Assembly (NCBI GenBank): GCA_009739215.1
Contig: VSJF01000010.1
Location: 310,001 to 374,000, forward strand
Source: Floccularia luteovirens
Taxonomy: Eukaryota > Basidiomycota > Agaricomycetes > Agaricales > Squamanitaceae
Reading direction: 5' to 3'
Length of the DNA: 64,000 nt
Positions within the stretch are counted from its first letter, which is position 1. Each line of letters begins with the position of its first letter. Position numbers and translations under genes: made by a program. This document shows positions 49,285-61,029 of the stretch, in pieces. The notes under the pieces are model-generated. The model saw only the letters and a program-made list of their open reading frames with translations. It was not told the origin of the DNA and did not search any database.

Positions 49285-52200
49285 TGCTCCAAAGTAATCC
49301 AAAGTTGATCGTGACTTACAGCGCCCTCTTCAGCGAGTAAACTGAACGGCTAGCAGTAACCGGGCGGACTTATTTTTACCCTGTCACATATATCCTTTGT
49401 CTAATGATAAAACTTTGTTTAATGATGCTCAAGTTGAATGGGAAAAGCAGAGAGCTCCGATTTATACAATCGTTAGAGATCTTTTTAGATTAAGTCACAT
49501 AAAATGAATAATATGGACTTCGTTGAAGCATAACACTAGCTCCGAAGCACCTAATAGTTATCGCAGTTTTATCCAAAAGAACTCGCTTGAGAACTATTAT
49601 CCAGACTGACTCGTCACAAGTAGTTATACCGCTGAATAAGCGAAGTGATAAAGGAAAGTTTTGATCTTTAAAGAGATCCTTTTCTACTCAATGATTGAGC
49701 CGCTACTTGCTCTCAAAGAGTTCTCTCTGTCGAAAAACGAGGGTATATCAATGATGACATGGCATGTCTCTTTCTTGCTTGATTTAATCGCAGAAATATA
49801 AAAGTATGCTTTCTTTATCTAACATTGGTGAAATTCATAATGGTGATGCTGCTTTGAGCGCAAACAATCCATTGCTCATTGATATCTCCTATATTATATA
49901 GTTGAGATTGTCTCCCATTATTTGGTTGATGACTTTATCATAAACGATTGGATTCTCTACTATAGAGACTCCGAGAGTATTTGAGCACAGATGAAAATCC
50001 ACACCTTTAGAATTGGAACAGATCATCCATTCTGTCGCAGTATTGCTCTGGGGAAAGCTAAATGCGTAAGACTTTCCTTCCCAAGCTTGAAATATAGCTT
50101 CTACGTTGGTCAACTATACCGACATTTATGTAGATTTCATTATCGCAAGTATCAAAGTAGAATCTCTCCCTTGATGACTACAATTAGTCTCATGCTTGTG
50201 GCGCTATACCAAGCTGCCTATGCATTCATCTATTTGAAGGGGTGTATTACGAAATGAATCAATACTTTGCTGATCGGTGAAAGGGGTGACCACCATTCGA
50301 TGCATAACTTGCAGACACAGTATCACTGGATTGCTGCATTTCTTGCGCAATTTTGGCAGCATATAAATCGACCAGAAGACTTAAGTGTCCTAGCGTATTG
50401 CCCATACTTCATATCCATATACTGATGGAAGTCAAAGTTACTTTAAATGATCTAAATCTAAATGGTTAAAGATCGGAAATTCTTTCTATCTCAAATCTTA
50501 TTGAAGTGGATTCAACTATTGTCTCTCTGTTAATTGCAGATGATTTAATCGCTCCAAGGAGTTGATGACGATTTTTTGAACACCCAGAAATGGAGATATG
50601 GACTATTGCCCTAAAAAGCAAATCCACGACAATAACTCTCACTTAAAAAATCCAAATCTGAAACGAGCAAATTTACATCATAAGATAAGATCCACCTGTG
50701 ATGGCTTTGAGTTATCTCGCCCTCTCACAAACATTCGATTATCTATTGATTCCGATATCCAAACATTAAACTTAAGGAAATATCTAAGACAATTGGTTGA
50801 GAAATTAGTTGATTGCAGACTAAAATATTACTTGTCGCAAAATATTCTCCCAATTAGTCCCAAGGACACCAACATCCTAATCCATAGGAGAGTCTGACGA
50901 GACTCCTATCCACTTTAGTCTCCCAAACAGGAATATCAGCGCTATACCAAGCTGCAGATATAGATATAATTCGCAGGTCACTGAAAAAATTTCACACCTT
51001 GCTAGAATAATCTGGTTGAGACATAAAAAACTCCCTAGTCACGAAAGTGATTTATGATATGGTCGCATAAAACCTCTGGTTTAATTACTGGATTCAGGTT
51101 TCAGAGTCCATTGACAAGGAATTTCCAACAAAACCACTTTGGAAATAGGCAAAGAAACGGCATCCTGTCCTTTCCGACCAACCTTGCTCATACTAAATGT
51201 TGACTCCCTGATAATATCACTAGGAGATGGATTTTGTATTCACAATGAGCCTACTAGCTCAGGATGAGGGGTGAACAGACTTTGCACTCGCAGCTCTAAG
51301 CGCGATAATTAAAGCTTTGCATCGTCGATATTTCCACCATTTGGTTCACACCATTTTTATGCAAATCTAAGTCATTAGTTCTTGATGCAGATAGAGAAAT
51401 TCACACTACTCTATTCTTGCTCGAACGCAATGTTTACTGGATAAGATACCTACACCAAGGTTGAGGATGATAAGAAGAACGAATGATGCAAGTAACTATG
51501 TCCAATGGTTACAACAATTGCATGACTCTATCACCAGATATCTCGCACTTCGAAGAAGCTACTAAACTTCTAAGATATGCTAGAAGAAATCAAAAAAGAT
51601 ATGATGTCAAGGACACAAAGGAAGTAAATCTTTATGCAGCTCATTACTAGCGCAAAAGAAATACTTGATAGATTATTGATGAGATCTTAACTCTCATAAT
51701 CTAGTACAAACATGTCTGACTTGTCGCCCATAAGAGGTTGCTGACTATGACTTAATTGTCCAGACATTGGGTCTTCTCCTAGACTCATAAACAAGAAGTT
51801 AAGAGAATCAGAAAGTAAAGATCTATAAGACCTAGATTGAGATTGATACCGATGACGTTACTCCGTCTCCACCATCAGCGGTGTTGAATGGCTCACTTAA
51901 TTGTTTGAGATTTATCTCATCTCTCTAGACCACCTTAGAAAAATCTTGAAATCAAGTCTTATTGGTAAAAGCTATATCCAATTTGGAAAGACTTTAAAAA
52001 CAATATAGCAAATCAGCGCTAAAGACTATAAACCAACGAGTTAAAATCTAGTCAATACTCGAGTTAACACCCGATAATACTAGGGTCAAAATCTAGCTGC
52101 AGATTTTCAGAAACGTATCATATCATACAGGGCATTGGAGGTCCATAATCCTTGTAAGCCCCATTCCAAATGAGTTTTAGCCTTTCAACATGAAGTCGCG

Positions 52201-52738
52201 ATTGCTGCTTTTAGCGCATTTGCTGACAAAAATAAAAGTGCACCCCTGATTCTCTACTAAGGTCGCCCAAACAGACGCTGACTTGCTTGAATTCTTGCTT
52301 GACTTTGTCGCAGAAATCGCAAACTTGGTATTGAGTTTCCATTCAGTGGATTAAGCTGATTACATCGCTTTCCATTGTCTTATTTATCTTTCTCTAAGAG
52401 TGAAGCGCCACTTACTGCTCCCTGGACTATCGCACTGCTGATTTGATCGCACTTGCTTGATAAAACACAAAGCAGCTCTGCTTGAAGCTACATTTGCAGG
52501 TCGCTGAAATACTTCGCACCTTGCTTGAATATATTCGCAGACTTGGCTTGCATCCTTTTAACCCGGTCGCACTTCGAAATATCCAAATGCTCGTATATGC
52601 TCATTTTGCTGATTCAATCGCAGATTCGTAGCACTAAGCTTAGGTGATCTAGTTGCTGACTCTATACTCTTTAAGTATCCACTTAGAACCTAAATGATTC
52701 GAGTTATCTCATCACATAGTGTACTAAGTGAAGGGGTG
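49285..52738 (+). other. Noncoding interior of the LTR element
   Basis: 3.4 kb without any open frame above about 100 codons and without pol motifs. It carries short sequence repeats: GCGCTATACCAAGCTGC occurs at 50201-50217 and 50939-50955, and variants of TTGCTTGA..TCGCAGAAAT occur near 49775 and 52290. AT-rich. It ends in the purine tract GAAGGGG next to the 3' LTR. Confidence 0.7.
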
Positions 52739-53112
52739 TGTTGCGTCAGCACAATCACATGATGGATTACATAATTCGTCAGGTGATGAGTCAGATGATA
52801 TGTCACATGATATGTCACATGACTACACTCACATATGCCCTATGCATCACGTGCAGTATGACTAAGCATGTTCTATAACCTTCTACAAGGTTCTATGAAG
52901 TAGACATGTGACTATGACGGACATAGCACGGACCCTTATGCAAATATGTACATACAGCTAGAACTGTATATAAGGACACTCTTATGCGAATAGATACCTT
53001 GTCCTATTCTATAGGTAGTAATAGTAACACTAACCGTAAGGTGTGATCTAAGTAAGCACAAGGTAAGACTTTGAGTTCCTCCACTGTGTCTTGCACACAT
53101 GGCTGCTCAACA
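52739..53112 (+). repeat. 3' LTR (374 bp)
   Basis: Same ends and length as the 5' LTR, and no difference noticed on reading both copies. Followed by the second AGTAA (53113-53117). Near identity of the LTRs implies a recent insertion. Confidence 0.93.
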
Positions 53113-56100
53113 AGTAATGATATGGATGGTAATGTGAAGAAAGGAGAAACATTTGTAGGCATGGTGGATTGCATTCGACGCTTCATGCAGGTATAATTAT
53201 CTATGTGCAACAATTCTTCAATGATAATATTAACACAAACTACAATAGCTAGGTTATGTCCAGAAACCTGAAGAAACTCAACAAACATCTCAAAAGATCT
53301 TCGACAATGTAGTTGGGATGGGGACATGGAAATATAATCAAGAATTGCACACATCAACTGGTGTCAAAGACATATTCCTTCACTATTTCATTGACAAGAT
53401 TGAAACTGCCCACAAGCAGCTGACTGGAAATCGAGCTGAGGCCACAACTCAACGAATCCTTTCAAAAATGCCAACTTACCCATTTAGCCCAGTATGGCGC
53501 ATACGAGGTTAGCCTCCTGGTTGATCCAGTTTTCATACTAATGATATTATTCTCTTAATAGATCTAAATCCCCACTCCGATACACCAGTAGAAATTCTCC
53601 ATATTGTGCTGTTGGGATATGTTAAATATTTTTGGTGAGATGCTATAGAATGCCTTTCAGATGAGCAGAAAAACATTTTGAAGATTTGTTTAACAAGTAT
53701 AGATATGTTTGGACTTGATCCTCAAATTGGATCTTTGTGTGGCCATACTCTAGTTCAATATGCTGGATCACTGGTTAGCCGTGATTTCAAGATTGTGGAA
53801 CAGATTGCTATTTTCGCACTATATGACCTACTGAACAACACAATTCTTGAAACTTGGGCAGCTCTAGTAGCTCTGGTACCTCTAATCTGGCAACCTCGTA
53901 TCTATAACCTTGATGAATATCTTGTATGTCACAATGCATATAGTTAGTATACCAATCTCACTGAAATTAACAGGTAAAACTTGATAATGCAATTTATCAC
54001 TTTCTTAACTGCACTGCTCGGTGGACTCCTTGCTAGTTCAATAAGCCCAAATTTCATCTTCTTTTGCATCTTGTTGCACATGTCTGACGCTTTGGGCTAG
54101 CTATTCTTTTTGCAACAGAAGTATTTGAAGCATTCAATGCAGTAATACGAGCCTGGTCAATCCATTCTAACCGCCAGGCTCCTTCTCTTGATATTGCAAA
54201 ACATGCAGCAGGACTTGTTCATATTCGGCATCTCCTTAGTGGTGGATTTTATGAAGAAAAATCTGAATCTAAAGATAGTCATAATATCGGGGAGTTGTGG
54301 AGAACTGCTGGATCTGCTGTTACTATTCTAGGGCAGACATTATCAATCATTACAAAAAGGCTTGGGATCTCACCACCTACTCAATTACGCAAAGGTATCA
54401 TGATTCATATCCATAGTTCTGGCTTATATTAAATTTATACTCGAAAATAACAGGAACTATTCAATATCAAAAGGGTTCTTGACCAATTAACTGGTCTGAC
54501 ACAGTTTCATTATCTTATTATATGCCTCCAAATGGGGTTGCAAATGTCAGGCAATGCTCTAACATTTTTCTTGAAAATGAGGACAAAGTTGGTATTGAAG
54601 ACTTCATTGTTTGCACAGTTAGTGGCAAATACAGAGTAGCCAATATTTGTAAAATTCTTTCTCATATCAGAGGAGTCATTATCCTTGTCAAACTTTATGA
54701 TACAGATAGGCTAGCATTACCTTATGCAATGCCCAAGCTTAAAAGCTTGCTTGAATACTATCTAGCAGCTCCTTCAGTAAATAAATGCAACAAGTATGAA
54801 GCTGAGTCTATTCACTCATATTTATACTATAGGAACTTCTCTGTGCTGTGAATATTCAGCATAACTGTGCAGCTAATCATTGTGACCTATCAGGGTCCCG
54901 GCCTGCTTTTCTTGAGTGTGAGAGACTTCCAGTTGATTCATTGGCAGTGCAGCACCTTGGGAATACTAAGGATTTGATTCTCAATACTGGAAAGATGCGA
55001 GATGCTTGGATTATTCAGACTTTTTCTCAAGCTTTACCTTCACTTGATCATGAAGACTTAATATACACAGCTGTAAGAAATGAGATAGCTAGGACAATTT
55101 GAATGTTATCTATATTATATGACTTTAACTATTGTTATGATATAATAAGTGGGGACTTCATGAAATTTCCATTCAAATTTTGTCACAGATGTGACAAGTT
55201 CAAGTCACTCTTTAACACCACCACCCACCACCTGGCACACTGCACCACAGCAGGCTTTGACAGCTCTAATGTCGATGTCTGTAAACTGCCTCATAAACCC
55301 ATCCTCAAATCCTTGTATAATAAACCAACATTCATTTGACACACCTGATCAACCTCCTTTTACCCAAAGTGATACGGCAGCTCCCAGAGTTAATAGTGCC
55401 AATGGATCAGGTTCCTTTATTGTGCATGGCAACCTCAACATTAATTCAGTGAGATACTCTGATCTGCCAAGCCTCAAGAAGAGTCAGGAGAAAAGTTTAA
55501 CTATAAACTCCCTGGAAATCTGACCATTAAAGCAGGTTAGGCAGGCAGACTCTTACGAGGATATCTATGCAATGGATGATATTGGTGGCAATTGCCTATC
55601 AAGCTCACCAAGTGCACATCAGCAGCTAACACCCCCAGTATCCAAGGCAGCTGCTGTTAACAAGAGCAATATACCAACTATAATTATCAATGCCATGGCC
55701 GAAAAAGACAATCTTGCTGAGGAGCAGAAAATAAAACTTCTCTCATTCTCCAGAGTGCATTATTTTATTTTATATCATATACTATTATAGTGCTTAGCTA
55801 TTTTGCACTGGCAGATCTGTAGGCCATTAGAGGACTCTGATGCAATGTCATGCTTGATAGCATATTCACTCCAACTCAGGATTGACATGAACTTAACAAA
55901 GGTTCTTGAACATGCTGGGACTGCTGAAACTCGTCTCCTGGCTATATCAGTCCCAAAAAGAACATTTGAAGTGACTGATGATTTATGGGCATGTTCTAAC
56001 TTCTCACTGTTAATTCGGGCATTGTAGTTAATCTTTAATTCCATTAGGCCCATATTTCCATACATGCGAAAGCTGTGCTTATTCAGCCTGGTTGTGTGTC

Positions 56101-56897
56101 CTTCAAGAATATGTGGAATGATGTTTTGGTATATATATTATATTAGTTTCATTCCACCACTATTGCTAATATGATATATGCTAGACGATAGTGAATAGAG
56201 ACTCTAAACAACTAGGAATTGCAGATATCATTCAATCAGCACAGAAAACTAAAATAATATCTGTCATAAAAAAGACTTCTAACAGTGTTTGGGAGACTCT
56301 TTAATGCCAGATCTATCAATCAAACCTATTATCAGGCCTAACCTCTTTAACTCTTGATGCATTCTGTTACCAGGTTTTAGAAAAATATGGTGAACTCAAG
56401 CTACCTATTGATAAGTCTTTTATAGCACAGATTGCTTTAATGGTCAGATTTTTCTTTTATCTGCCACATCTATTTACTCATTTCCAAACCTACTACTAGC
56501 AGACATATGCTCTCAATTCCATTGTCAAGAAAGAAGGATCTGATTCCTTTTTCAACATATTGGAAAACTCTGAGCCATCTACAAGAAAGAAGAAGGTGAA
56601 TGAAGTTGAATCAGAAAGATTCTGGGAAGGATTTGAGGCGATGATGTAGAAACTGCAAGTTCAATTTCATGGAGACAAGGCTGGGTATTCTGTGTAAGTT
56701 ATCTTTTGTGCATAAGGAATCCTTATAATATGCTTAGTCATTTTATTTGCAGATACATCCAATCCGTTATCAATGCTGATAATGCACGCTACAAACATAA
56801 AGAACAGAAACCATTGGAAATTATTCAATCCATGCCATTGACCTCACGTACCAAGCAGTTATCAGTATTGGATGAATACATTAATTCACAGTTCTAG
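53113..56897 (+). pseudogene. Transposon protein, 3' half (decayed)
   Basis: Continues the reading frame of the 5' half directly after the LTR element (SNDMDGNVKKGETFVGMVDC). Further exons give ETAHKQLTGNRAEATTQRIL, HSDTPVEILHIVLLGYVKYF, GHTLVQYAGSLVSRDFKIVE, LIWQPRIYNLDEYL, FNKPKFHLLLHL, EVFEAFNAVIRAWSIHSNRQ and NHCDLSGSRPAFLECERLP. A second block from about 55570 encodes LRIDMNLTKVLEHAGTAETR and AISVPKRTFEVTDDL, ending YIQSVINADNARYKHKEQKP at the TAG before 56897. This part may be a separate gene of the element. In-frame stops occur near 53636, 54034, 54085 and 54482. Nonfunctional as it stands. Confidence 0.65.
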
Positions 56898-57539
56898 AAT
56901 ACACTGCTCCTTAGTATAGTACATCTTCGTAATCATGGTGTCTGATATTACATTCAATATATTCAATTTAATGGTGGATTTTCTCATATTTCGGTCTGAT
57001 AAACCATGAAATTTAAATTATTTCCAAGTTACCTCTGAGATACTTGCAGGCGTGCTTGGAGGTAGCTCAAAGGTGGTGATGCAATGCTAGCACACTACAA
57101 TAATCTGAGCTAATTGTAAGTGCAAAACTGCAGTCCAAGTGCAATCTGCTTGCGTGTTGCCTGCGCAATAGCTAGTGGGTAGCATGTGAATTAAATCATG
57201 CATAGAGGGTAAATTCTGTTCTGGCAGTGTAGGTCCTGACAATGAGCAAATATGGCAGAGATATATGATAATGAAATGAATCTAGAAAAAGAATATCAGT
57301 AAAAGAAAAGGAGAAAAGAATGACTTACCAAGATGAAGGTTGAAAACTTCGAAGCAAAAAAAAAAGTTGAAGTTCGAAGTATGCCATGTTAGCCACAGGT
57401 CACATGACTTTGCTGAAGTCGAAATTTGAACTTCAAAAAATTTTTTTTTTCTAAGTCCAAAAATCTTTCTAAGTCCAAGTCCGATGTTTTGCTTATCTAA
57501 TCCAAAAAGCGGAATAGTACTCTAAGTCAAAATACTACA

Positions 57540-58360
57540 GATTACTATACATTATTATACAAATTTATATAGCATCTATAGAATACTATGGAAATGATTA
57601 ATATCTATGGACTACTATGAGTTACTATGGAATACTATGAGTTACTATGGAATACTATGGATACTATGGGTTACTATGGAATACTATGAATACTATGGGT
57701 TACTATGGGTTACTATGGATTACTATGAAAATGATTGACATCTATGAGCCACTATGAGTCACTATGGAAAATAGCCAAAATCTATAAGATACTATGGAAA
57801 ATAACCAACATCTATGGACTACTATGGGTCACTATGGGTTGCTATGGAAAATGACTGAAATCTATGGACTACTATGGGTTACTGTAAGGGGAACCCCAAG
57901 TTCAACCTTTCAAACCCTTCAAAACCACTTAGCAATATCTTGACACCACTTCCTACTACTCTCAATACAACTTCAACATGCTTACTATCAGGGAGTTATA
58001 TATTTAGATACAGTTACTAAGGTTGCCACCCATCTAAGATGGTAACTCTCCTTTGATACCTCTTCTATTTTTATCCACATATTTAGCAACACCCCTGGAT
58101 AGAAATCCTTAGACTTTTCTCTTTGGATTTCCTGTCCAGATGAGTAGATAGAATATGTATACTTTACAATATAATAACTTCAGATTTTCTGTCCAGTTCG
58201 ACGCACTTTCTGTTTCGCAGCCTGTTGCAATACTTTGAAACACACACCACGCAAACTGCCCAGTTGCTCTTACAGTTACTATGGAAAATAGCCAAAATCT
58301 ATGGATCACTATGGGTCACTATGGATCACTATAGGTGCTATGGCTTACTATGGCTCAAGT
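57540..58360. repeat. Right subterminal minisatellite (ACTATGG units)
   Basis: Dozens of irregular units built on GTTACTATGGAATACTATGG and CACTATGG, interrupted by the small element at 57882-58275. Orientation is mainly opposite to the left array at 44.2 kb. Such inverted subterminal arrays often bind transposase in DNA transposons. Confidence 0.7.
57882..58275. mobile_element. Small TIR element (MITE) with TTA duplication
   Basis: 394 bp that cleanly interrupt the ACTATGG array. The ends are CTGTAAGGGGAAC and, on the other strand, CTGTAAGAGCAAC, giving an imperfect 13-bp terminal inverted repeat with 2 mismatches. TTA flanks both sides (57879-57881 and 58276-58278). A 3-bp TTA duplication is the rule for PIF/Harbinger elements. 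No coding capacity. Confidence 0.65.
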
Positions 58361-58387
58361 TGGACTAAAACCAGGATTTGCTGATGC

Positions 58388-58686
58388 TGTTGAGCAGCCA
58401 TGTATGCATGACACAGTGGAGAGACTCAAGCCTTACCTTGTGCTTACTTAGTTCACACCTTATGGTTAGTCTTACTACTACTACCTATAGAATAGGACAA
58501 GGGATCTATTCTGCATAAGAGTGTCCTTATATACAGTTCTAGCTGTATGTACATATTTGTGTAAGAGTCCGTGCATAGGGCATGAGGCATATGTGAGTGT
58601 AGTCATGTGACATATCATCTGACATATCATCTGACTCATCACCTGATGGATTATGTAATCCATCATGTGATTGTGCTGTTGCAACA
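58388..58686 (-). mobile_element. Solo copia LTR
   Basis: Reverse complement of a shorter, diverged relative (299 bp) of the LTR at 47226. It begins TGTTGAGCAGCC and ends TTGCAACA. A GATGC duplication flanks it (58383-58387 and 58687-58691). The shared TATATA promoter and the CACATG-like repeats are recognisable. Formed by recombination between two LTRs of a related element. Confidence 0.85.
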
Positions 58687-58691
58687 GATGC

Positions 58692-59257
58692 AACTACCAG
58701 CTTAGAACTACCACTACTATGTATTACTTAATACACTCCCTGTACACTCTTTATGGTACTCTCTGGCTTAGTAATAATACTGCCACTCATACCAGCTGCA
58801 TCAAAATAATGACAACAAATTCCACCTTGATGCTTCAAAACAATATCCAAACAAATATCCATTTTTGGCATGCCTCTTAAAAGACTTCCAAAACAAACAC
58901 TCTGCTGCAAAACAAATGCTATTATGACCTTATCCGGATATGTGCTATCTCCCTGGACTTTAGAACATATGCACAACGCGTTCTCGCCTCATTCACTATT
59001 TTCTCATACACGTTTTGTATCTGACTCGTACTTTGCTTCTTATAACTCGTAGTGACTTGTATAAGCTTCTAAATAACTTGTAGATACTTCTGTATGACTC
59101 TGCGTTGACTCTTAGCTTACTGAGCAATTGCGCAATAGATTATAATTAGAAGTAGCGTACTTGTATTTAAGTAGTGCAAAACTACAGACAAGCCTCAGCT
59201 TGATCTTAGTTTCAAGTACCTCTTAACATAAGCGATTACTCTGTTACCATTGTAACA
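58692..59257 (-). repeat. Possible 3' LTR of the chromovirus
   Basis: On the minus strand the interval starts TGTTACAATGGTAACAG just after a purine-rich tract (AAGGGAGGGAGAG), as expected for a 3' LTR downstream of a pol gene. The far end was not defined and no second copy is in the window. Confidence 0.35.
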
Positions 59258-59699
59258 TTCTAAGTAACTCTCCCTCCCTTGTCTAGGATGGCAAGATCAT
59301 TGTATATAATGGCACAGACGACACCGTACAGCCTGAAATGCCTGGCTATCCCCTCCTCTGTAACTGATCTCAGAGAGACTCTGACAGGTGGTTTATAACC
59401 TGTGTGATAGCATAACCTATCATTGCGCCAGGGAAATCTGACTGGCAACAACCAACCATTCTCTCACCCAGACATCCCAATGACGAGACCAGTAAACGAC
59501 AACGTATAACCCCCAAACGGTAACATGGAGCATGCTAAGCTCAACAACTTTGGTAGTGAGTTCTTGGAGTTTCTGGTGGACTTTGAAGGATGTGTGAAGT
59601 TCTCTAAATCTGGGGGCATTGGTGGGTGTGATCTTGTCAAGCCAATCATTGATGAATAATCATTTTTCTTTTTCCTGGAAAAGGTGTTTGATATTGGAG

Positions 59700-61024
59700 A
59701 GTCATAAATAATTTATTTCTAGTGAAATGTGAGGACATGGTGGACCTATTGAGATTGTGCTGTCTGAGTTGGACAAGGTGGGGACTATGGGTGTTTGAAT
59801 GCAGACATGTAATGGTGGAGAAGATGCTAATGCTGATGGTGGTGATACAATTGTGGGTGATACAGGGAGTATGATGATGGATGAAGATGCTGGGGATAGT
59901 GCCTTACTAGGCATTGCTGGGAAAGGTGCTGGTGCAGGTGGTATAGTAGTTGTGAGTAGATCATCTCATTTAATAAATACTGGGGTAGTGGGTGCTGACT
60001 GGGTGAAGAGGGGAGAGGTTGCTGAGACAGTGGGTTCTACAGGTGCTGATGAAGTTTCTTTGACTGAGGTCATTTCTGAATATTGAATGGAATGGGGAGC
60101 AGTATTTTGTGCATTGCTTTATATGTGTTTAGGATTTTTGGGGAGTTCTTCAAATGGGATTCTGGTTCCCATGAGTTGTCTAAAGAGGGATATCCCTTCC
60201 ACTTGACTAGGTATCAGATCCTTCTTCCATTATTTCTGGTGTGTTACTATGTCTTCTATCTCGTATTCCTCAGTGTTATTGATAAGATCTGGGGGTGGTT
60301 TCATATAATTGGGTCTGTGAATCTCTGTTTCTTGATATGGGGTGAGGAGTGAGGCATGGAATATGGGGTGTATCTTCCATGAGGCTGGAAGTTTTAGTTT
60401 GTATGTTAAGAGGTCAAGAACTTCCATGATAGGAAATGGTCCTTCCCATTTTGGTGCCAGTTTCCATTTCTGGTATCTAAGTTTTAGATGTTTTGACTCT
60501 AGCCATACTAGGTCATCTTTCTTAAAGGGTTTAAATTTGTTCTTGACTTGATTGATCATTATTTGATGTGTGAGTTCATGTGCCACATTAGCTTCATCTT
60601 GTGCTTCTTGAATTGATTTGAGTCATTTTTCTGTGAAGGGCATGTTGCTTTTATTGTAAGCAGTGGGAAAGGGTTGTGGGTTGTATCCCATTATGATGAA
60701 GAATGGTGACTTGTCTCGAAGTGCATGAGGTTTCTGATTGTAAGAGAATTCTAAAAGCAGGAGGTGGGAGTTCCATGTTTAAGGGTTGTTTGCACAAAAG
60801 ATTGTGAGATATGCTTTGATTTCTTGATTTGTGTGTTCTGTTCCTCCATCTATTTGAGGGTGATAGGCAGTACTCATGGCTAGTTTAATGCCTAGGAGTT
60901 TGCCAAATTCTTGGAATGCTTTAGAGGCAAATTGAGATCCTCTGTCAGATATGATTTTGTCTGGGAGACCAAAGCATTTATATACATGGTTGATTAGGAG
61001 TTGAGCAGTCTGGATCACATCGAT
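59700..61024 (-). pseudogene. Chromovirus (Ty3/gypsy) pol 3' end: integrase and chromodomain, decayed
   Basis: The integrase core fragment (61018-60779) has [20 protein letters not shown] and [19 protein letters not shown], holding the second Asp and the Glu of DDE. A C-terminal integrase module (60586-60230) reads FKPFKKDDLVWLESKHLKL and HPIFHASLLTPYQETE. In another frame near 60220-60090 comes a chromodomain (YLVKWKGYPSLDNSWEPE), which chromoviruses use to target heterochromatin. Stops and frame changes separate the parts, and an acidic, Ser/Thr-rich tail follows. The first catalytic Asp and RT are absent because another retroelement interrupts the gene at 61030. Confidence 0.75.
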
Positions 61025-61029
61025 AGTCT

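Larger units (their letters stand above)
47226..53112 (+). mobile_element. Ty1/copia-type LTR element with gag only (TR-GAG-like)
   Basis: 5887 bp bounded by 374-bp direct repeats that begin TGTTG and end CAACA, with an AGTAA duplication on both sides. The order is 5' LTR, half-tRNA primer site, gag ORF of 465 codons, about 3.4 kb without coding capacity, a short purine tract (GAAGGGG) and the 3' LTR. No protease, integrase, RT or RNase H motif was found in any frame, so it must depend on another copia element for pol. This layout matches non-autonomous terminal-repeat retrotransposons with GAG. It sits inside the transposon ORF. Confidence 0.85.
44213..58360 (+). mobile_element. Large C2H2-bearing DNA-transposon-like element, interrupted
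   Basis: One element seems to span this interval: inverted subterminal arrays at both ends, and a multi-exon protein gene reading left to right that is split by the LTR element at 47226-53112. The protein family, with the motif WLYCDDTSGN..KKWNEHNSF, is, to my knowledge, repeated in Agaricomycete genomes and different from KDZ and Plavaka transposases. The exact termini and target duplication could not be fixed, so the limits are approximate. Confidence 0.5.

Noticed and set aside
49889..50897. ORFs of 74-99 codons in the LTR element interior as pol remnants
   Set aside because: No copia protease, GAG-pre-integrase, integrase or RT motif in any frame on either strand.
44213..58360. Assignment of the large element to KDZ or Plavaka transposons
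   Set aside because: Characteristic motifs of those transposases were not seen; the WLYCDDTSGN/KKWNEH family appears distinct.
59799..60086. 95-codon plus-strand Gly/Asp-rich ORF
   Set aside because: Antisense of the Ser/Thr-rich tail after the chromodomain of the chromovirus remnant.
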